From Dasypus novemcinctus (Eukaryota > Chordata > Mammalia > Cingulata > Dasypodidae): a stretch of 64,000 bases of DNA. Every line of letters begins with the position of its first letter. Within the stretch, counting starts at the first letter, position 1. Position numbers and translations under genes: made by a program. Shown piece by piece: positions 11,281-21,650 of this stretch. A model generated the notes under the pieces. That model did no database searches. It saw only the letters and a list, made by a program, of their open reading frames with translations, and had not been told where the DNA came from. Where the stretch lies: positions 119,087,225 to 119,151,224 of the forward strand of contig NC_080683.1 of NCBI RefSeq assembly GCF_030445035.2, read 5' to 3'.

Positions 11281-11847
11281 TGTATTAGTCAGCCAAAGCA
11301 GTGCTGATACAAAATACCAGAAATCTGTTGGCTTTTATAAAGGGTGTTTATTTGGAGTAGAAGTTTACAGTTACTTTCCTCACCAGTTTACTGTCAGGTG
11401 TTGGAGCAAGATGGTTGCAAACGTCTCCATGGTTTCAGGCTTCCTGAGTTCCTCTGTTCCTGGGCCTTGCCCTCTCTCTGGGCTCAGCTGCTCATTCTTT
11501 GGTCTCTGCAGCTACAAACTATCAGGTGAACAGCTTGTCTCTCTTCCTGGGGCCTTCTCTCTTTCCTCACAGCCAAGCTCCTCTGTGTGCTTATTTCCCA
11601 AGGTTCCAGCTCAAAACTCCAGCATCAAAAACTCCAACATCAAAACTCCAACTAACTCCTCCACTCTGCCGTGTAGTTTTATCTGTGAATTCCCACCCAA
11701 CAAGGGGGGGGGGGGGGATTCAACATCCTATTGATGTGGCCCAATCAAAGCCCTAATCATAATTTAATCTTACCCAGGTACAGACTAGTTTACAAGCATA
11801 ATCCAATGTCTGTTTTTGGAATTCATAAACCACATCACACTGTTACA
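11281..11847 (-). mobile_element. Lineage-specific MaLR-type solo LTR with 5-bp target-site duplication
   Basis: It reads TGTATTAGTC...CTGTTACA, so the minus strand starts TG and ends CA. The flanks are identical 5-mers ACATC at 11276-11280 and 11848-11852, the duplication size made by ERVL/MaLR integrases. The minus strand contains an AATAAA-like signal (reversed in 'GTGTTTATTTGGAGT'). A homopolymer of 13-14 G lies at about 11705. No viral genes are present. It belongs to the same family as the copies at 24.5, 37.3 and 55.0 kb. Confidence 0.85.
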
Positions 11848-13244
11848 ACATCCTTCCGCCTGTAATTGATAGGTTAAGCAGGAAGGAAATCAGTAAACAT
11901 ACAACTAAATAACACCATCTGTTAGCTTGATCTAAATGACATTTACAAAATATTCCATGAAACAATGTCAGAACAGACATTCTTCTCAGACTCACATGGA
12001 GAAATATGGACCATAAAACATACCTAAACAAACTAACAAACAAATCATGTAGAAATCATACAAATTGTGGGCCTTAGGCTACAATGGAAGTGTACCATTA
12101 AACTAGAATGCAATAACAGGAAGATTGCTGGAAAAACTCCAAATATTTGCAAATTGAGCAATACATTTCTTAATAATGCATGGATCAAAAAAGAAGTCAA
12201 AATTACAAAAATATTTTAGACTGAGTGATAATGAAAATACAACTTATAACACTGTGGGATACAGCTAAAGCAGTGTAGAGGGAAAATTATAGAAAATAGA
12301 AATATTTATAATTATGTGAATGTACACAAATTAGTGTATATATATTTATTTTTTTGCTGTGTCTACTGAGAGGGCCTAGAAACAATGACACTCCAGTAAC
12401 AGTGAGCACAACTAGGGCCCAGATCTTAGTCTTTTAATTTCATTCTCCGGTCAAAGGTATCAGGGCTCCTTGGAGATTTGGCTGCTTCTAGGACTGGGAT
12501 AAGAAATATACAAGATGAGCCTGGAACATCTTATAGTGCCAGAAGGTAAGGGATAACTCAAGAAAAAAAGATTAGAAAAAGAAAACAGGAAAAATCCTAC
12601 AATGATGGCAGAACAGCAAAGGGATGCAGCAGCTAGCTAAAAGAGCTTCCAATAGCTACATGTGGGAAGATTTGAACAGCAACATAAATAATGTATTATT
12701 GGATTATCACCCAAAGTATAAAATAAATATCCATGAATCCATACTCATATCAATAAATGATTGAGTAAATTCATTAGTGGGGGAGAGTAGACAAATGTCC
12801 CATGCAGAAAAATTCCAGGCAATTTATATAGATACTTCTCCATCAAGGTCGTGGGGCATAACTCCCCAGTCCTTAAGCCTGGGCTGCATATAGTGACTTC
12901 TTTCCAAAGAGATTGGTATGCAAAGGAGGAAAAAGAGCCGCTTTCCAGTGGAGAAATCTGAGGAACACTACCTCAGCCAGGTGACCAAGGTCCTGTTGCT
13001 AGTTCATACTGATGGGATGAGATCAAGATGGCACTTTATGTCCACAGTCTTCCTCCCAAAACCAATAATTCCAGACTATGTTTTTCATCAGAAAAAACAT
13101 CAGGCCATGCCAAACTGAGAGATGGTCTACAAAACTGTAAGTTATCACAAACAAGAAAAAGCTGAAAAACTGTCACAGTCTAGTGAAGCCACAGGAGATC
13201 TGAAAAGTAAATGTCAGTGGAAGCCTGGATGGGATTCTGGAAGG

Positions 13245-13691
13245 TGTTGTGGGAAACTGGCTTACCTATTTGTTGCTTCCTGTTATTGCAGATGATGTTG
13301 TAATTGTTTCCTGTTATTGTAAATGTTACCTTATTGTAGATGTTGCAATTGCTTCCTGTTATTGTAGATGATGTTGCAGTTGCTTCCTGTTATTGTAGAT
13401 GTTACCTTATTTTAGATGTTGCAGCTGCATCCTGTTATTGTAGATGTTACCTTATTGTAGATGTTGCAAGTTACTTCTTGTTATTGTAGATGATGTTGCA
13501 GTTCTGATAGCAAAGAGCTGCTTGTTAGTTTTCAAATAAATACAATGTGGAAGCTAGGGTTGAGGTGCTCTTGGTTCCAGAAGCTAGTCCTGTCTTTATC
13601 TCCCCTCTTGTATCCCTCTCTCTGTCCTTTATTTCGTAAAGTTCTGTGTTGCCTTCCCTTCAAGGCAACCGATTGCTGACTTAGTGCAGCA
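13245..13691 (+). mobile_element. ERVK-like solo LTR carrying an internal minisatellite
   Basis: It starts TGTTGTGGGAAAC and ends GTGCAGCA. A poly(A) signal AAATAAATACAATG lies at about 13537, followed by a pyrimidine-rich R/U5 with 'TCTGTCCTTTATTTCG'. The near-identical 6-mers GGAAGG (13239-13244) and GAAAGG (13692-13697) flank it. Removing the element restores a continuous L1M 3' UTR, which supports the boundaries. A 6-bp duplication is typical of ERVK (beta-retrovirus-like) elements. No internal genes remain. The class assignment is tentative. Confidence 0.65.
13279..13507 (+). repeat. Minisatellite of two alternating unit lengths in the LTR U3
   Basis: There are six tandem units, each starting CCTGTTATTG (last one CTTGTTATTG). 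A units are about 31-35 bp and contain 'TAGATGATGTTGCAG'. B units are about 45 bp and add an extra 'TAGATGTTACCTTATT' segment. The order is A-B-A-B-B-A. Units differ by a few substitutions, so this is a higher-order VNTR-like array and not simple slippage. Confidence 0.85.
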
Positions 13692-13929
13692 GAAAGGAAA
13701 AGAGGACATTAGGTAGAAATTAAAGATTTCTGAACAAAATATGGACTTTAGTTAATAATAATTTCTCAATACTGGTTCATTCATTGTGACAAAATGACCA
13801 CACTAATGTAACCCATTTGCAATAGGGGAAACTAGGCATGAGATTTGGAAACACTCTGCAATCTTTGCAGTTTCTCTCTAAATTTAAAACCTTTCTAAAA
13901 TAAAAATTTGTTTTTAAAAAACATACGAA

Positions 13930-15400
13930 ACATCTCTCATACCATATATAAAAATTTTTTCTAGAAGGACAAATGCCTTAAATGTAAATGGCAAAACCCT
14001 AAAATTAATGGAAAATAAAATACTGTCTTAATGGCATTGTATAAGTAATTTCTTAGATGACACAATCATTGCATACCATAAAAGCATACATATGATAAAT
14101 CACACTTTAGAAAAACTTCTGTTTATAAACACTACCTTTAAATGTGAAAAGAAAGACCACAACTTAAATATGCCTAAAATGGACAGGGATTAATATGCAG
14201 TATAGATAAATAATTTCTAGGAATCAACGAAAAAGAGTTAATATATGTAGTATAAATGTATGCAAAATACATTAAGGGGCATATCAGAAAAAGGAGAGAA
14301 AATGGATAATGTGTCTATGATATGATGCCCAATCTCATTAGTAATCTGGGTTAAAAAAAAAAAACGTAAAAACACAATGAGACACTGTGCCAAATTCATA
14401 AGATTGATAAAATTAAAAGCTGGATGCATACAAAATGTTTACAAGAGGGGGTATTTAAGGAAACTCTCAACTGCTGGTATGAATGCTAATGGTACAACCA
14501 TTTAGAAAATCAGCTTGGCATTACCTAGGGTCCTAGTGTCCTAGCTGATGTAACAAAGGACCACAAAGTGAGTGGCTTAAAACAACAAAAATTTATTCTG
14601 CCATCGTTCTGGAGGCTGGAAGCCTGAAACTAAGGTGCTGGCCTAGGCATGCCTCCCTCTGAAACCTGTTGGGGGGAAATCCTTCCTTGCTGCTTCTAGT
14701 TTTTCTTGTTTGCCCTAGGGTCTTGGTGTTGCCTAGTGGATGCACCACTTCAATCTCTGCCTCCGTCTTCGCCTGGCCTTCTCTCATGTGTCTGTCTCTG
14801 TGTCCAAATTTCCTCTTCTTATAAGGACACTGGTTCTATCGGGTCAAGGCTCACCCTAATCCAGTTTGGCCCCATCTGAACTAATCACATCTTCGGGGAC
14901 CCTGTTTCCAAATAGCGTCACATTCATCAGACCAGGGATTAAGACTTGGATTGTTTTCCGGGTGGGGGACACAGCAGAATCCCACAATAACTAGAAAAAC
15001 TGTGCACACCCTACCATCTAGGTTATTCTGCTCCTAGATGTAAACCTTGGAGAGTTTCTTGAACCAGACTGTGTGTGGGAGTATTGGTTGTAACAGCAAA
15101 TAGCTGGAAATAGTCTGAATGTCTTTCCGTATTAAAATGGATAAATTGTACTCTATTCCCAAGTAGGGAAAATGAAAAAACCTAAGCCAGACACACCAAA
15201 ATAGATGAATCTCAAAAGTAATTTTGAATGATGAAAACCAGTCTCATTATATAAATATGATTCTATTTATATGATGTTCAGAAACACATTAAAGTGAGCA
15301 TATATTGTGTTTGGACATATATGTATATGGTAAAATTATATGCATATCTGGATGGTATCTAGAACCAGATGATCTTGGATTTTTTCTATAAACCACATAG
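13930..15400 (+). mobile_element. Second L1M LINE relic (ORF2 3' end and 3' UTR), interrupted by MLT1
   Basis: It shows degenerate late-ORF2 order: 'GGACAAATGCCTTAAATGTA', 'AACACAATGAGACACTGTGC', then 'AACTGCTGGTATGAATG', 'CTGCTCCTAGATGTAAACC', 'ATAGCTGGAAATAGTCTGAA' and 'AAAATAGATGAATCTC'. It continues on both sides of the MLT1 LTR at 14537-14990. No open frame survives. Confidence 0.7.
14537..14990 (-). mobile_element. MLT1-type MaLR solo LTR (antisense)
   Basis: It opens with 'TGTCCTAGCTGATGTAACAA' and continues 'TTATTCTGCCATCGTTCTGG', 'CCACTTCAATCTCTGCCTCC', 'TTCCTCTTCTTATAAGGACA' and 'CCTGTTTCCAAATAGCGTCA'. The L1 sequence resumes at the right edge. CTAG is present on both flanks (14533-14536 and 14991-14994), possibly the remnant of a target-site duplication. 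Confidence 0.8.
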
Positions 15401-15764
15401 AATACATATCTATTTGAATATTGACTACCTCATAGTGGCTATTACATAGTAATTTCTTACAACGTTGTAATACTCAAATGTTTAATCAACACATTTCTTT
15501 GCTTTTTTTTCTTGAAGACTCGTAACTGCATTTTATAGTTTTTCTGTCTCTTTCCCCAGTAATAGGCTGTCAGCTTTCATTTATCATTAAGTTGAGTATG
15601 CATGTGTCTAACAGTCTTCCCATGCCCCTGTAATTTGCTGCTTTTTATCTCTGGTGGCCTGGGAAACCAGATAACTAAGCTTGTTGGAGTCTTACATAAG
15701 GTGAGCGGTCTCCAGATGTGGGCACAAAGCGTGATGATGTGACCTCTGGGGCACAGGCAGTGTG
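15401..15764. other. Unique non-coding sequence
   Basis: No recognised repeat or gene. Confidence 0.45.
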
Positions 15765-15885
15765 ACATTCATTTATTCAATGAATATTTAACAATTCCCT
15801 ACCACATGCCATACTCTATCCTAGGCTCTAGAAATGCAGCAAAGAACAATTAGACAATGGTCCTGGACGCTTATGGACTGGCAGG
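15765..15885 (-). repeat. L2 LINE 3'-end relic (antisense)
   Basis: It has the familiar reversed L2 terminus: 'CATTCATTTATTCAATGAAT', then 'ACCACATGCCATACTCTATC', 'CTAGGCTCTAGAAATGCAGC' and 'AAAGAACAATTAGACAATGG'. Confidence 0.65.
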
Positions 15886-18125
15886 ATGTGTTTGGGCTCT
15901 TGATTCTTGCTTCATATTGAAATTTGGGTGAGTTAGGCATTTCTGAATACACACGCACATATCGCACACACTCCCGTGTGGCAATGTAGTAATGTAGAGT
16001 CTGTAGCCTTAGGCGGCTGCTATTTGTATATGACGGTAGACAATGATTAATTGCTGATGGATCTGATAATGATGGTAAGTGAAGGTACGAGGCTATTGTA
16101 GCATCGCACACATTTTCCCTCCCGAGGTTTGCTATAGCCTAACCTCCCAAGGTTTGCTATAGCCTAACCAAACAAACAGTGGTAGGAAGGAAAGCAAGAA
16201 AAACTTAAACTATCTTCGCTTGACATGTTATGTCCTTTCTGGTTTGCTAGAGGAAATAAATATTATTGGTATGTGAAACAGGCCATGTTTCTAACGTTGG
16301 CTTGCAAATCATTACATGACATAAACTGAACAGGAGGACATGTATGATGCGTTAATAAGGACACTGTAAGTCTTCCTTCTCTAAACATACTTGTCATTAA
16401 TTGCTCTTTTTAGGGTAGGGTAGATAAACAGGATCCCTTAACTTCTGAGCCTTTTTCCTATTCCTCTTAACTTTCCTCCATTTCTCGTCTTAATTTCTGA
16501 AGAAAAAAAAATTGTTTTCATCTACCTCTTTAGGGCTAAACGTGATATAAAGACACAAAGAAGCAAAACATGCTTATTCATGTTTTATGAATGGTATCTA
16601 GGATGTCGTGTTCTCATCTGTATTGGTGGCACTTGAACTTCCAGTCGCAGTATCAAGTGATCCTGCATCTAAATTCAAGGGGCACATTCTGACTCCACTG
16701 CCTGTTCAGAGAAATGAGGCTGTTTGAAACGATTATTTCAGTTGTCCTTTCAAAACAACTCTTCTTCACAAGGTTATGACACTAATAGGGAGGCATTTGA
16801 GAACAAGAGGCTTGGACTTAACAGGGTATGAAAGGGCGTGCCCTCTGGACCCAGAGGCTCATTTCACTGGGTACGAATAAGACCGATCAATGCAAAGGGC
16901 CGGGTGGCATCACAGGTTAATTCACTCGGAGTTTGGTTATCGATCTGAGAATTTACATAAAAGTTCATCTGAAAAGAGCCCGGTGTGTTAGATGTTTGTG
17001 GTGGGCTGGATTTCCACTCCTTCCCTGGTTTAAAACTGTATATACTTTAAATAGTTCTGTTTTGAGCCATGTGATGATTGTTCTTCCGAGGAAATCCTGA
17101 CAACAGGTCATTCGGTGGGTCACAGGCTCGTGGGGCGGGAGCACTGACCGCGGAGCTGAGTGGACCTGGCATCTCTGCCCCTTCTGCCCAGCCACCATGG
17201 GCGCCTGCCAGCTACTGTAGTCAGTTCACTCACACTGCAGTTCTAGGAGGCAGTAGAAGGCACAGGATTGACATCCCTACGGACAGACATGCAATGTATA
17301 AGACCAGGCACAGCTAGCCGAAGGATGGAAAAAATTGGTCCCACATTTTGTGGTTCAACGTGATTAACTCTATTCTGCTGTATAAAGTAAACTCAATGTG
17401 GGAATGAATTCCCAGATGTTTACCAAACTAAGAAATAAAACTGCATTCTTCACTGTTTTACAAATACATTGACTTAACTAACTAAATAGGAATGACTCTC
17501 TGTGCTCCTATAGAGAATAGAATTAAAACCTTATGATTAATTTCGAATTAGTTATTCCATTTGATTACCAAATTTGTCCCATTCATGTTTTTGGGTACTG
17601 TGAAATAATGTCATACTATCAGACTACAGAAACAATTTTTTTAAAAATTCAAAATATTATTTTTGAGAGTTAAAAAGTAAATAAATGAAATATATTTACT
17701 TTATATATTTGGACTTTGAAATTTTGTAATTTTAAAAAGTACACTTTTTTTTCTTATACACTTTGAGGAAATAAGTAAAACTGTGTTTCAAAGATACTTT
17801 TCTAAGTAGAACAACAAGAGAAAAAGATTGACTTATATATAAAGTACCATAGTAGAAATATTATCAACAGAAGCATATAAAAAGAATTTACATTTTGAAA
17901 TCTCATTTATGTAAAATATAAAAAAAATTTTGGGACCCATATGTAAGTATTCCAATATAAAATTATTTTCTACAAGAAGGTAAAATATAAGCAGGTCTTA
18001 TGCCTACATTCATGGTATGGTAATATTTGTTCCTTTTCAATTATAATCGGACATTATATTTGAAAACTTTTTAAAAAAGTGCCATAAAATAGGACCTGTG
18101 AATTTTATTCATGTGACCTTTTTTT
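15886..18125. other. Unique non-coding sequence
   Basis: No repeat family or gene was recognised. Contains an imperfect 25-bp tandem duplication at 16118-16167 and, from about 17.4 to 18.1 kb, strongly AT-rich sequence. Open frames of 60-96 codons have no motifs. Confidence 0.45.
16118..16167 (+). repeat. 25-bp tandem duplication, two copies
   Basis: Copies at 16118-16142 and 16143-16167 differ at one base (CCCGAGG versus CCCAAGG), a CpG-to-CpA type change. The shared core is 'GGTTTGCTATAGCCTAA'. Confidence 0.9.
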
Positions 18126-19904
18126 TCTTTCAGTTTTCCCAACCTCGCAAGACTTAGCTAGGCTCTACCTTTGAAACAGTGATACTGATGCTGATGCTTA
18201 CATCTTGGGAAAGGAGTTCCCAAGGTATCTTTGTTTTTAATGAAAATGTTTAGTTTCAAAATTCCTCAGAGAGGAAAGAAACAGCAAGAACAGTTTCTCT
18301 AATCTTTCCCATGTCGTTCAGAAGCAAGCTATCACTGAGGCAGAGAGCCTCTCACTTTCTGGCATTTTGCACTTTTTAAAGCAAGGGCAATGCCTATGCT
18401 ATTTCATTTCTTTAGATGACCCAGAAGATATTATCTAGTTTATCCCCTACCCCAGCCCCAACAGTACTTCTGAGAGGGGTTTTTGGACCCACAACACTGG
18501 CTTGTAAGATATTTTTACTCCTGGGAGTTCTGCTGTGAACTCTCTGGATGGCCTGATGATTTTGTTGCTAGCGAGAGTCATCTTATACCCAAAGAGGGAT
18601 AAGAGATCACTGGCTATCATTTCTTTATCTTTTTTAGTAAGGGAAAGAGCATGTTAATGGAGCTAGAAGTACATCTACGTGTGGGTCACACTTGTATCAT
18701 TTCTAAAAGACCGAGGCTCAGCCCAGTTTCTTAAGTAGACGCCTTTTTTTTTTTTTTTTTTCGGTATTTCAATTATGAGAATTGATTTTTTTTCCCCTTT
18801 CCCCTGAGCCTTTCACTAATGCCTAGGAAGTTGAAGGACTGGAAAAAAATTAGAGAATTTTTTGTTGTCTTCTCCTTCTGAGGTATTTTTTAATTTTTAA
18901 AATTTTAGTTAAAAACAAGAATTGTGTGGAAACTTCCTTTGTGACAGCAGCATGTCTTGTGAAAAATCAGCTCAGATCATGAATGTTTATTTTTATTGGT
19001 CTCATAGGATGGGGAAAATTTCAATACCCATCATGCCTCTAGGGGCAAGTTAGGCGTGGGTTTGGAATGAGAGACATATGCACATAGCAAAAGCATGGTT
19101 CCTCAACGGTCTACTAAGAAACTGGGTCCTGTTAGCTAGAAGGCCCTTTGTTTTGTGGAGTTCCTAGATGAACTGGATGAGAAAGTTTAAAGATAATAGT
19201 AGCACACTGGTACATTGCTTTGACAAAAGAATGAGAAGGAATAAAATATTCTTGAGGAAAGAAAATGTTTGGAAAGGAGGAGAGGAGAAATGAGCTTGCA
19301 CACATTGTAAGGAAAAGAAAAGAATCAAATCCTCTGGTGTGGCTTGGCTGAGGAGGGACTTAGAGGGAAAAGACACTTTTTGATAGGATTTTTGTGTGCA
19401 GAGTTTAGTGAAAATTAAGGCTGCCTTCTGCTTTTCCTACGTATCTTCTATAAAGACTGTGGTGCTTGTTAAAGTAAGGATGCTCTTGTTTGGGTACATG
19501 CAAACAAGTACTGAGTTTCATATCTGGATGTGGTTGAAACAGGAGATGCGGGAACTGGCTTTGAAGGCTGTACAGCCGACCTTGGGGTCAAACTGGAATT
19601 TACCCTTCTCATAGTGGCAGAGCATTCTTCTTTAAGGTAGAAGGCATTTGAGAAATAGACTTAGATAAATGATCTTGGGGTATCTTTTTCCCCGTGCATA
19701 GAATTGCATAGCAGAGCTAGTTTACATATATAGGCTGGAAAGATGAATGGCTATATAGATGGAATTCCAGCCTTACAAGCTGGGAAGATATTCACATCCC
19801 AGCTTGCTTGAGGAGAGTGGAATATAAATAGTTTGGATCTCAGTTTCAATAAGTTTGGGCAGGATTTGATATATGGCACTTTTAGGGGAACTAAATTTTA
19901 AAAA
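18126..19904. other. Unique non-coding sequence
   Basis: No recognised repeat or gene. It holds a run of about 20 T near 18747 and two neighbouring perfect inverted repeats at 19733-19806. Confidence 0.45.
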
Positions 19905-20042
19905 TCCAAGGCTTTATTTTTATTTTATTTTAATTAATTTATTTTTACTTTATTTTAATTTTTTAGGAGGTACCTGGGAATGAACCTGGGATCTCGTACA
20001 TGTGAAGCAGGCACTGAACCACTGAGCTACACCTGCTCCCCT
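19905..20042 (-). mobile_element. Short DAS-SINE (tRNA-like head plus A tail)
   Basis: The left side is the reversed A-rich tail (T-rich, 19910-19965). The right side is the tRNA-like head, with 'GGAGGTACCTGGGAATGAAC', 'GGGATCTCGTACATGTGAAG' and 'CCACTGAGCTACACCTGCTC'. On the minus strand this gives Pol III A- and B-box-like motifs. It is a monomer about 90 bp long without the long pyrimidine-rich body. Confidence 0.9.
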
Positions 20043-20307
20043 GTATAACCTTTCAAAGTCCAGGCTTAGCTTTGTTATGTATGAAACGAGGATGTGTCTA
20101 AATGACCTCAGAAGTCCTGTGCAAGTCTAGTGTGGTGGGTTTATCATTAGAAATCTTACCCCGTAGGTGGCTGTAAATATTGCTTTGATCCTTCTCAAGG
20201 CCTTAATTTTTCAAATAGCTTGTACTTCTTGGAAATACTAGCAAAGTACTCTCATAGGCAACCCTTAGGTCTAAATTACCCTCTAGACACTTAGATTCCT
20301 CCTGGAG
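20043..20307. other. Unique spacer between two SINEs
   Basis: No gene or repeat is recognised. Confidence 0.45.
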
Positions 20308-20703
20308 TCTTTTTTTAAAGATTTATTTTATTTCTTTACTCCCTTCCTCCCTTTGTGCCAGTTGATTGTGCTCGCTGGCTGCTCTCTGTGTCTGCTGATC
20401 TTCTTTTTTTAGGAAGCACTTGGAACCTAACCAGGAACCTCCCATGTGGGAGGAAGGATGCCCAATCGCTTGAGCCATCTCTGCTTCCTGCTTGTTGTGT
20501 CTCTCATTGTGTTTCCTCTTTGTGTCTTCTTGTTGTGTCACATCATTGCTTCATCTTGTTGTGTCAGCTGGCCACACCACCCTGCCGCGTCAGCTCCCTG
20601 TCTTGCTTGTTTTCTTTAGGATGCACTGGAGACTGGAGACTGAACCTGGAACTTGCCATGTGGTAGGTGGATGCCCAACTGCTTGAACCACATCCACTTC
20701 CCA
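20308..20703 (-). mobile_element. Full-length dimeric DAS-SINE
   Basis: Two tRNA-like segments are present: 'GGAACCTCCCATGTGGGAGG' near 20436 and 'GGAACTTGCCATGTGGTAGG' near 20648. The pyrimidine-rich body lies between and to the left, with the reversed A tail at 20308-20330. On the minus strand each head reads as a tRNA-like promoter region. The 103-codon open frame across it is repeat-derived. Confidence 0.85.
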
Positions 20704-21004
20704 TTTTTAGAATATTCTGTTTTCTATGATATTTGGCTTTCACAAGCAATAGTTTATAAATAATGGAAGCATCAAATCAAATTAATGAATACAATAATAG
20801 TAATAAAATGTTGCTTTATGAGAGCAATGATATTGATAATAACCAGATATGATGATAATGATGATTATAGTAATAAACCTGAACATAGCAAATCTTTGTA
20901 CTTCTATGGCACTCCTCATTCAAGAGAAAGAGCTTTACAAATCATTGTTATCTGAAAAGTGATCCAATCACCAGGAAGTTTCTTGATTTCTCAGGAACAA
21001 AGAG
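20704..21004. other. Unique AT-rich sequence
   Basis: Contains an ATA/GAT-rich stretch around 20785-20875 (GATGATAATGATGATTATAG). No gene is recognised. Confidence 0.45.
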
Positions 21005-21650
21005 CTAATTCATTCACTCAACCATTCATTTAACAAAGGAATATATTGGTAAAAAATGCAGAAGAAGTCCCCATCTTCACAAAGGATACAATGTAGTGGA
21101 AGGATCAGGTATTTATCAAATAAACCTAAGCACATATAAAATCTGTAACTCTGATGTTAGAAACATTTCATGGAGGATAGGGAAAGCTTCCCTGAGAAAG
21201 TGACACGTGAGCTAAGATCAGAAGGAAGCGTAGGCATTCTTGAGGGAAAGTAGGGAGGGACAATGGCAAGCTCAAGAGGTAGATAAAGACTGACCGCACA
21301 TGAACTTGTATGCCTCGCTAAGACATGAACTTGTATGCCTCGCTAAGGTTATCGTCGTTATCTTAAGAGGTCTACAAAGTCACCAAGAAGTTTCAGCAAT
21401 GGCATTTGTTATGAGGGGAGTATAATATTATCTTAGTTAAGATTTGGAAAGATCACACTCTCTACAGTTTGGGAAACAGATTGGAGAGAGGCCAGTCTGG
21501 AGGTGAGCAGATTAGTTAAGAGGATAATTTCAGCTCCAGGAGAAAGCTCATCACACATTGGACCAGGAAGGTGAAGGTGGAAGTGAAAAGAAGTGGGCAG
21601 ATTTCCGGGACTGAGAGAATGATCAGATTTTCTCAACAAGTGTCTGGAAT
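21005..21650 (-). repeat. L2 LINE relic (antisense, 3' region)
   Basis: It follows reversed L2 order: 'CATTCACTCAACCATTCATT', 'CCATCTTCACAAAGGATACA', 'AGCTTCCCTGAGAAAGTGAC', 'GATTGGAGAGAGGCCAGTCT', 'AAGTGGGCAGATTTCCGGGA'. An exact 25-bp tandem duplication (21298-21347) lies in the middle. No open frame is intact. Confidence 0.6.
21298..21347 (+). repeat. Exact 25-bp tandem duplication, two copies
   Basis: Copies at 21298-21322 and 21323-21347 are identical, each containing 'GAACTTGTATGCCTCGCTAA'. It lies within the L2 relic and is therefore younger than that relic. Confidence 0.9.

Larger units (their letters stand above)
10010..13925 (+). mobile_element. L1M LINE relic (ORF1 through 3' UTR), interrupted by two LTRs
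   Basis: It follows sense-strand L1M order. ORF1-like sequence ('AGAATGGGGCAGAAAAAATA', 'GAGAAAATCTTGAAGGAAGC', 'GAAATTATCCTTCAAAAATG') covers about 10.2-10.7 kb. ORF2-start-like and ORF2 fragments follow ('CTAAATGACATTTACAAAAT', 'TGGAGAAATATGGACC'). The common L1M 3' UTR closes it ('CCCCAGTCCTTAAGC', 'ATATGGACTTTAGTTAATAA'), ending in an A-rich tail near 13910-13925. Stops and frameshifts are everywhere, so no ORF survives. A MaLR LTR (11281-11847) and an ERVK-like LTR (13245-13691) sit inside. Confidence 0.75.

Noticed and set aside
11281-11847. Possible complete endogenous retrovirus
   Set aside because: Only single LTRs are present, and none of the LTRs in the window is paired around gag, pol or env-like sequence.
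13279-13507. Regular repeats that might be a CRISPR array
   Set aside because: Units are contiguous with no unique spacers, in mammalian DNA inside an LTR.
10010-13925. Possible intact L1 able to move
   Set aside because: Stops and frameshifts throughout ORF1 and ORF2 and two LTR insertions; the longest frame here is under 80 codons in LINE sequence.
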